Assembly: GCF_945605565.1 (NCBI RefSeq)
Contig: NZ_OX216966.1
Span: 4,704,001 to 4,768,000 of the forward strand
Direction of reading: 5' to 3'
Source of the DNA: Paenibacillus dendritiformis
GTDB taxonomy: Bacteria > Bacillota > Bacilli > Paenibacillales > Paenibacillaceae
Length of the DNA stretch: 64,000 bases
Below are positions 60,273 through 64,000 of this stretch, one piece after another. A program made the translations under genes and the position numbers. Numbering within the stretch: position 1 is the first letter of the stretch; each line of letters starts with the position of its first letter. The notes under the pieces were generated by a model that ran no database searches, was not told the DNA's origin, and saw nothing but the letters and a program-made list of their open reading frames with translations.

Positions 60273-61107
60273 GAAGCTGCTTGCGGTATTGATCCGGCGA
60301 ACACCCGACCATTTGCTTGAACAGGCGGGAGAAATGCGATAAATGCTTGAACCCCGTCCGCATCGCCACCTCGGTTACCGACCAATCCGGTTCCGTCAAA
60401 AACCAGATCTTCGCCTGGTTGATGCGGCGGTGGTACAGATACGTGAATACGGTCGTACCGGTCACTTCTTTGAATACTTTGCTGAGATAATGCTTGTTCA
60501 TATGCAAGCGGCTGGCGATGTCCTCCAGCGTAATCTCCTCTTGATAGCAGCCTTCGATGACCTGTATCGCCTCCTGCACCCGGATCTCGGGCTCCCCTTC
60601 GGCCGACCGTTCCGCAAGCGGCTCCTGACACCAATCATAGATGCAATACAGCAGTTCGAGAAAAGCAAGCCGCTGCCGCTGAACGCCGACGAAGTCCCCG
60701 CGCCCTTCCATCAGGCTCATGCGGTCGAGCAGCTGCATCGCCTCGTCCAACTGGCCTTCGGACAGCCGCAAGCGGGCGTACTTCAACGCCCGGAACGGGC
60801 GCAGCAGCTCCTGCGCGGCATCGCCTGCCGCATGGATCGCCTCCACATACCGCGGATCGAAGTGAATGATGGAGCGGATGTACGGATAACGGGTGTCGAT
60901 ATTCGGCCGGTGCAGCGTCAGGCCGTGCATCAGAATCAGATCTCCCGGCTGAAGGAGATAGATCTGATCGCCGATCAAATAGTGAACATGGCCGGAATGG
61001 AACAGATAAATCTCATAATTGGCATGAGAATGGAAATACGGCGTCTCGTAAGGCGCCGTATTGCGATATTGAAAATCGAACATCGAGGAATGATGAATGA
61101 AGGACAA
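60253..61107 (-). CDS. AraC-family transcriptional regulator
   Basis: 284 residues from TTG 61107, after GGAGGAGA. An N-terminal cupin-like ligand domain (HSHANYEIYLFHSGHVHYLIGDQ in part, PGDLILMHG) is followed by two HTH motifs (ITLEDIASRLHMNKHYLSKVFKE and WSVTEVAMRTGFKHLSHFSRLFK in parts). It most likely senses the sugar acid or its catabolite and controls the downstream operon, which is on the same strand. A terminator follows it, so the regulator and operon are separate transcripts. Confidence 0.9.
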   Translation of the reverse strand: MSFIHHSSMFDFQYRNTAPYETPYFHSHANYEIYLFHSGHVHYLIGDQIYLLQPGDLILMHGLTLHRPNIDTRYPYIRSIIHFDPRYVEAIHAAGDAAQELLRPFRALKYARLRLSEGQLDEAMQLLDRMSLMEGRGDFVGVQRQRLAFLELLYCIYDWCQEPLAERSAEGEPEIRVQEAIQVIEGCYQEEITLEDIASRLHMNKHYLSKVFKEVTGTTVFTYLYHRRINQAKIWFLTEPDWSVTEVAMRTGFKHLSHFSRLFKQMVGCSPDQYRKQLQASETG

Positions 61108-61234
61108 TCGTCTCTCCTCCTTCAGGTGGCCGCTTCACAGCCCGGACGCTTGCACAGCCGGTGCGGCGCGGACCAATTCCCGGCGCAGTCCGCACACGGC
61201 AAACGGCAGGCTTCCATCCGAATCGCTCAGCCGC

Positions 61235-62365
61235 TTACGCCTTCGCCGCCTCTTCGATCAAGGCAACGACCAGTTCGCTCGTCCGTACCAGATCGGATAC
61301 GTGAATGCGTTCGCTCGTCGTATGGATATCTTCGTAGCCTACAGCCAGATTGACCGTCGGCACGCCCATGCCGTTAAAGATATTGGCGTCGCTGCCGCCG
61401 CCGGAATGGAACAGGCGGGAGACGGAGCCGATTCGCTCGATGGCGCGCTGCGCCAGCTTCACGACTTCATCCTTTTCCGTAAAATTGAACGCCGGATAGA
61501 CGATATCGCTCTTGAATTCCGCACGGGCGCCGTACTCGGCGGCCACGCTCTCCAGCGCTTCCTTCATCTTCTGAACCTGGGCTTCGACCTTGCTCTGCAC
61601 GATGCTGCGCGCTTCGGCGTCCAGCTTCACATAATCGCAGACGATATTCGTGGCGCCGCCGCCCTCGAAGCGGCCGATGTTAGCCGTCGTCTCATGATCG
61701 ATGCGTCCCAGCGGCATGCGCGCAATCGCCTTGCTGGCAACCTGAATCGCGCTGATGCCGTCCTCCGGATTCACGCCGGCATGCGCCGACTTCCCGAAAA
61801 TCTCCATCGAAATCTTCGCTTGGGTAGGCGCCGCCACCGCGATAGCGCCGACCTCTCCGTTCGAGTCGAGCGCGAAGCCGAGATCGGCTTGAAGATGCTC
61901 GGCTGACATGGCCCGCGCCCCGACGAGGCCCGATTCTTCACCGACCGTAATGACGAATTGAACCTGTCCATGCGGGCGGTTCGTCTCCGTGATGACGCGA
62001 ATGGCTTCGAACATGGCCGCCAGACCTGCCTTATCGTCCGAGCCGAGGATCGTGGTGCCGTCGCTGCGTATGTAGCCGTCCTCTCCGAGCTGCGGGCGAA
62101 TGCCGTTGCCCGGCTTGACCGTATCCATATGGGAGGTGAAGAACAGGCGGGTGCCGCCTTCCTGTCCCGGCGTCGCCGGCCAGTTCACGATCAGGTTGCC
62201 TGCCCCATGCCCCGTCACCGGAGCCGTATCGTCCTCGGTCACCTGCAGTCCGAGCGCTTCGAATTGCTGCTTGAGCACGTCGCAGATTGCGCGCTCGTTT
62301 TTCGTCTCGCTGTCCACCTGCACCAATTCCATGAAATGCTTCACTACTCTATCCTGTTGAACCAT
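61235..62365 (-). CDS. M20-family peptidase (tripeptidase T-like, YqjE-type)
   Basis: 376 residues. Di-zinc aminopeptidase fold: SHMDTVKPG (metal His/Asp), GSDDKAGLAA (bridging Asp), VGEESGLVGA (catalytic Glu-Glu), the dimer domain with KSAHAGVNPEDG, and HSGGGSDANIF near the C-terminus. B. subtilis YqjE is the nearest named relative; exact peptide specificity is unknown. ATG 62365 follows CAGGAGG. It diverges from the prli42-like gene, 89 bases apart. Confidence 0.9.
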   Translation of the reverse strand: MVQQDRVVKHFMELVQVDSETKNERAICDVLKQQFEALGLQVTEDDTAPVTGHGAGNLIVNWPATPGQEGGTRLFFTSHMDTVKPGNGIRPQLGEDGYIRSDGTTILGSDDKAGLAAMFEAIRVITETNRPHGQVQFVITVGEESGLVGARAMSAEHLQADLGFALDSNGEVGAIAVAAPTQAKISMEIFGKSAHAGVNPEDGISAIQVASKAIARMPLGRIDHETTANIGRFEGGGATNIVCDYVKLDAEARSIVQSKVEAQVQKMKEALESVAAEYGARAEFKSDIVYPAFNFTEKDEVVKLAQRAIERIGSVSRLFHSGGGSDANIFNGMGVPTVNLAVGYEDIHTTSERIHVSDLVRTSELVVALIEEAAKA

Positions 62366-62454
62366 ATTCGCTTTCCTCCTGACGAATTGTTCGTTACAAT
62401 AAGGGTAATGATCTGAAATTCAGCTATTGCTGAAGAAAGGAGCTTACCCGTTAC

Positions 62455-62556
62455 ATGCAATCCAAAAAGTGGTTCAAAATTATCGTCTATCTGATGCTGG
62501 CGGCCATGCTCGTGTCCACTGTGCTTGTGCTGATCGAGCCGTTATTGTACGGCTGA
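62455..62556 (+). CDS. prli42: Prli42-like stressosome-anchoring miniprotein
   Basis: 33 residues: two lysines, then WFKIIVYLMLAAMLVSTVLVL as one membrane helix and a short end (IEPLLYG). This KIIVYLM-AMLVST pattern matches the Prli42 miniprotein, which in Listeria ties the stressosome (RsbR) to the membrane for stress signalling. ATG 62455 has an AAAGGAG site 12 bases upstream, a long spacing. A stressosome operon is not in the window. Next gene upstream is the divergent M20 peptidase. Confidence 0.75.
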   Translation: MQSKKWFKIIVYLMLAAMLVSTVLVLIEPLLYG

Positions 62557-62697
62557 CAGCGGCAGCATCCGGAATGGGAGGGACAGGCTGTTCCCGACAG
62601 GACGCCCTGCCCTCCCGCTATCCCTGCGCAGCCTTCGTTCCGCCACTCCGCTCAACGCCCATGCAGGGGCGGGAACTCACTCCGCCTGAATCCGCTG

Positions 62698-63426
62698 CTA
62701 CCTGCTCCGCGCCTCCAATGGCTCGACAATCGCCTCATCATACTCCAGCACCTCGGCCAAGTAAGGCAGCAGCCGTCTGCCGACGTCCTCTACCGTAAAT
62801 TCCATGCCTGTGCAGTCCTCCAGAGAAGTGACACCATACTCGCTGATTCCGCACGGCACAATGCCGCTGAAGCCGGCTGCCTGGATGCCGCTCTTGACGT
62901 TCAGGGCAAATCCGTGGCTCGTGACGAAGCCCCGGTGCCGGGAGCATTTATTGAACTTGACGCCGATAGCGGCCAGCTTCACGTCTCCGACCCAGACGCC
63001 CGTATATTCCGGCTTGCGGCTTCCCTCGATCCCGAACGAAGCGAGAAGCCGAATGATCGCTTCCTCCAGGGAGCGCAAGTAGCCGTGAAGGTCGATCCGC
63101 TTCCCTTCGAGCAGCAGCAGCGGATAGCCGACAAGCTGCCCCGGACCGTGATAGGTGATATCCCCGCCGCGGTCAATCTGATAGACCGCGATGCCTTGCG
63201 CCTTCAATTGCTCGGGAGACAGCAGCAAATGCTCCGGATGCCGCTGCGATCCGATCGTGTAGGTCGGCGGATGCTCCAGCAGCAGCAGCGTATCGTCCCG
63301 CTCCCCGCTGTCGACCTGCTTCACGATGCTTTTTTGCAGTTCCCACGCTTCGCCGTAGTCGGTAAAGCCCAAATGATGAACACGAAGTTTTCTCCCGCCT
63401 TGTGCCGATTCTGCCGTTCCATTCAT
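62698..63426 (-). CDS. lipB: lipoyl(octanoyl) transferase
   Basis: 242 residues from ATG 63426 (MNGTAESA); ATG 63474 sixteen codons earlier is an alternative and both RBSs are weak. It moves octanoate from acyl carrier protein to the lysine of lipoyl domains. Motifs: GGDITYHGPGQLVGYP, the acyl-site KLAAIGVKF with Lys, THGFALNV-type block (SHGFALNV) and the PCGI containing the active Cys. It follows bkdB by 63 bases, which suits a role in lipoylating that E2. B. subtilis uses LipM/LipL instead, so this is a different route. Confidence 0.93.
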   Translation of the reverse strand: MNGTAESAQGGRKLRVHHLGFTDYGEAWELQKSIVKQVDSGERDDTLLLLEHPPTYTIGSQRHPEHLLLSPEQLKAQGIAVYQIDRGGDITYHGPGQLVGYPLLLLEGKRIDLHGYLRSLEEAIIRLLASFGIEGSRKPEYTGVWVGDVKLAAIGVKFNKCSRHRGFVTSHGFALNVKSGIQAAGFSGIVPCGISEYGVTSLEDCTGMEFTVEDVGRRLLPYLAEVLEYDEAIVEPLEARSR

Positions 63427-63488
63427 CCTGATATCGCCTTCTTTTGTTAAAAAGTCTTCTCTCGTGCCGTTCATGCCGGTTCCTGCGC

Positions 63489-64000
63489 TCAGTACACTTT
63501 CGTATCGAGCGTATAGCCTTCCAGATTCTCCTTCACGCGCTGCAGGAAGCGGCCGCAGATGACGCCGTCCAAAATGCGGTGATCGAGCGATAAGCACATG
63601 TTCGCCATCGAGCGGACCGCGATCATGTCGTTGATGACGACCGGCTTCTTGACGATCGACTCGAACGTCAGAATCGCCGCCTGCGGATAGTTGATTATCG
63701 GGTAGGACAGAATCGAGCCGAACGAGCCCGTATTGTTCACGGTGAAGGTTCCGCCCTGCATATCATCGGGTCTGAGCCGTCCTTCGCGCGTTTTGCGCGC
63801 CAACTCGTCGATTTCCCGGGCGAGGCCCGCAATGTTCTTCTGATCCGCATGCTTGATGACCGGCGTCAGCACCGAGTCTTCCGTGCCGACCGCCAGCGAC
63901 AGATTGATGTCCCGCTTGACGATAATCTTGTCGACAGCCCAGACCGAGTTCATGATCGGATAATCCTTAATCGCGTTGACGACCGCCTTGAGCACGAAGG
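63489..64000 (-). CDS. bkdB: 2-oxo acid dehydrogenase E2 component, catalytic C-terminus (partial)
   Basis: The window ends inside the gene; about 170 C-terminal residues are present. The acyltransferase core shows FTVNNTGSFGS, ILTFESIVKKPVV and the catalytic DHRILDG (His-x3-Asp-Gly). Such E2s carry acyl groups in pyruvate, 2-oxoglutarate or branched-chain oxo acid dehydrogenase complexes. Branched-chain is the most likely, because of the adjacent lipB and the common bkd-lipB pairing in Paenibacillus; the lipoyl and subunit-binding domains are outside the window, so this cannot be settled. Confidence 0.85.
   Translation of the reverse strand, partial: FVLKAVVNAIKDYPIMNSVWAVDKIIVKRDINLSLAVGTEDSVLTPVIKHADQKNIAGLAREIDELARKTREGRLRPDDMQGGTFTVNNTGSFGSILSYPIINYPQAAILTFESIVKKPVVINDMIAVRSMANMCLSLDHRILDGVICGRFLQRVKENLEGYTLDTKVY

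Overview
The window looks like a piece of chromosome from a spore-forming Bacillota, most probably Paenibacillus or a close relative. The reasons are the dense set of sporulation genes (spoIIA operon with sigF, spoVAF, spmA/spmB, dacB/dacF, spoIIM, gerW, ypeB, mciZ), strong AGGAGG ribosome-binding sites, moderately GC-rich codon use, and a gene order that follows the Bacillus subtilis ypfD-to-fur region almost step by step. I see no rRNA, tRNA, CRISPR array, prophage or transposase gene. Nearly everything is transcribed on the minus strand; the plus-strand genes are ppa, serA, a small ORF near 35 kb, a subtilisin-like protease, mciZ and prli42.

Layout: 0.0-4.3 kb, translation and lipid genes (S1-like protein, plsC, cmk, ypfB-like, PilZ protein ypfA) with a 1.1 kb repeat block at 2.57-3.67 kb. 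4.4-11.7 kb, ypeB, a 49-residue zinc-finger-like protein where B. subtilis has sleB, prsW, gudB, a MecA-family adaptor, a YtxH-like protein, a metallophosphoesterase, a small TM protein and a CPBP protease. 11.8-14.3 kb, ppa and T-box-controlled serA. 14.5-21.3 kb, resABCDE with rluB (cytochrome c maturation and its two-component regulator). 21.4-22.6 kb, a second, inverted copy of the repeat block. 22.6-29.0 kb, spmB, spmA, dacB, gerW, a DUF2953 protein, a UPF0173 hydrolase, scpB and scpA. 29.1-33.1 kb, the ribDEBAH riboflavin operon behind an FMN riboswitch. 33.5-39.2 kb, vanZ-like, a lytic transglycosylase lipoprotein, ppiB, lysA and spoVAF. 39.2-40.5 kb, a gene-free region of tandem and duplicated repeats. 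40.5-47.2 kb, sigF, spoIIAB, spoIIAA, dacF, pdp, punA, xerD and yqzK. 47.3-53.4 kb, ald, an S8 protease, fur, spoIIM, endoQ, nudF and mciZ. 53.5-61.1 kb, a catabolic hexuronate (glucuronate/mannonate) operon with an AraC regulator and a cre-like site. 61.2-64.0 kb, an M20 peptidase, prli42, lipB and the end of bkdB.

The genes fall into a few functional sets: entry into sporulation and mother-cell/forespore programmes (with recognisable SigH, SigE and SigG-type promoters), respiration control (Res system with a CRP/FNR-type site upstream), cofactor supply (riboflavin, lipoate), chromosome handling (ScpAB, XerD, EndoQ) and an accessory sugar-acid catabolic island between mciZ and prli42.

The least explained content is non-coding. 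Two 1.1-1.2 kb mosaic blocks lie in inverted orientation about 18 kb apart. Each holds two copies of a ~169 bp MITE-like element with imperfect terminal inverted repeats and an array of ~50 bp units with palindromic cores; one block also has an expanded ~38 bp tandem tract. A separate ten-unit ~50 bp tandem array occupies the place where B. subtilis has spoVAA-spoVAE. Other oddities are the absence of sleB and a XerD that lacks the usual catalytic lysine motif. I found no new defence or enzymatic system.
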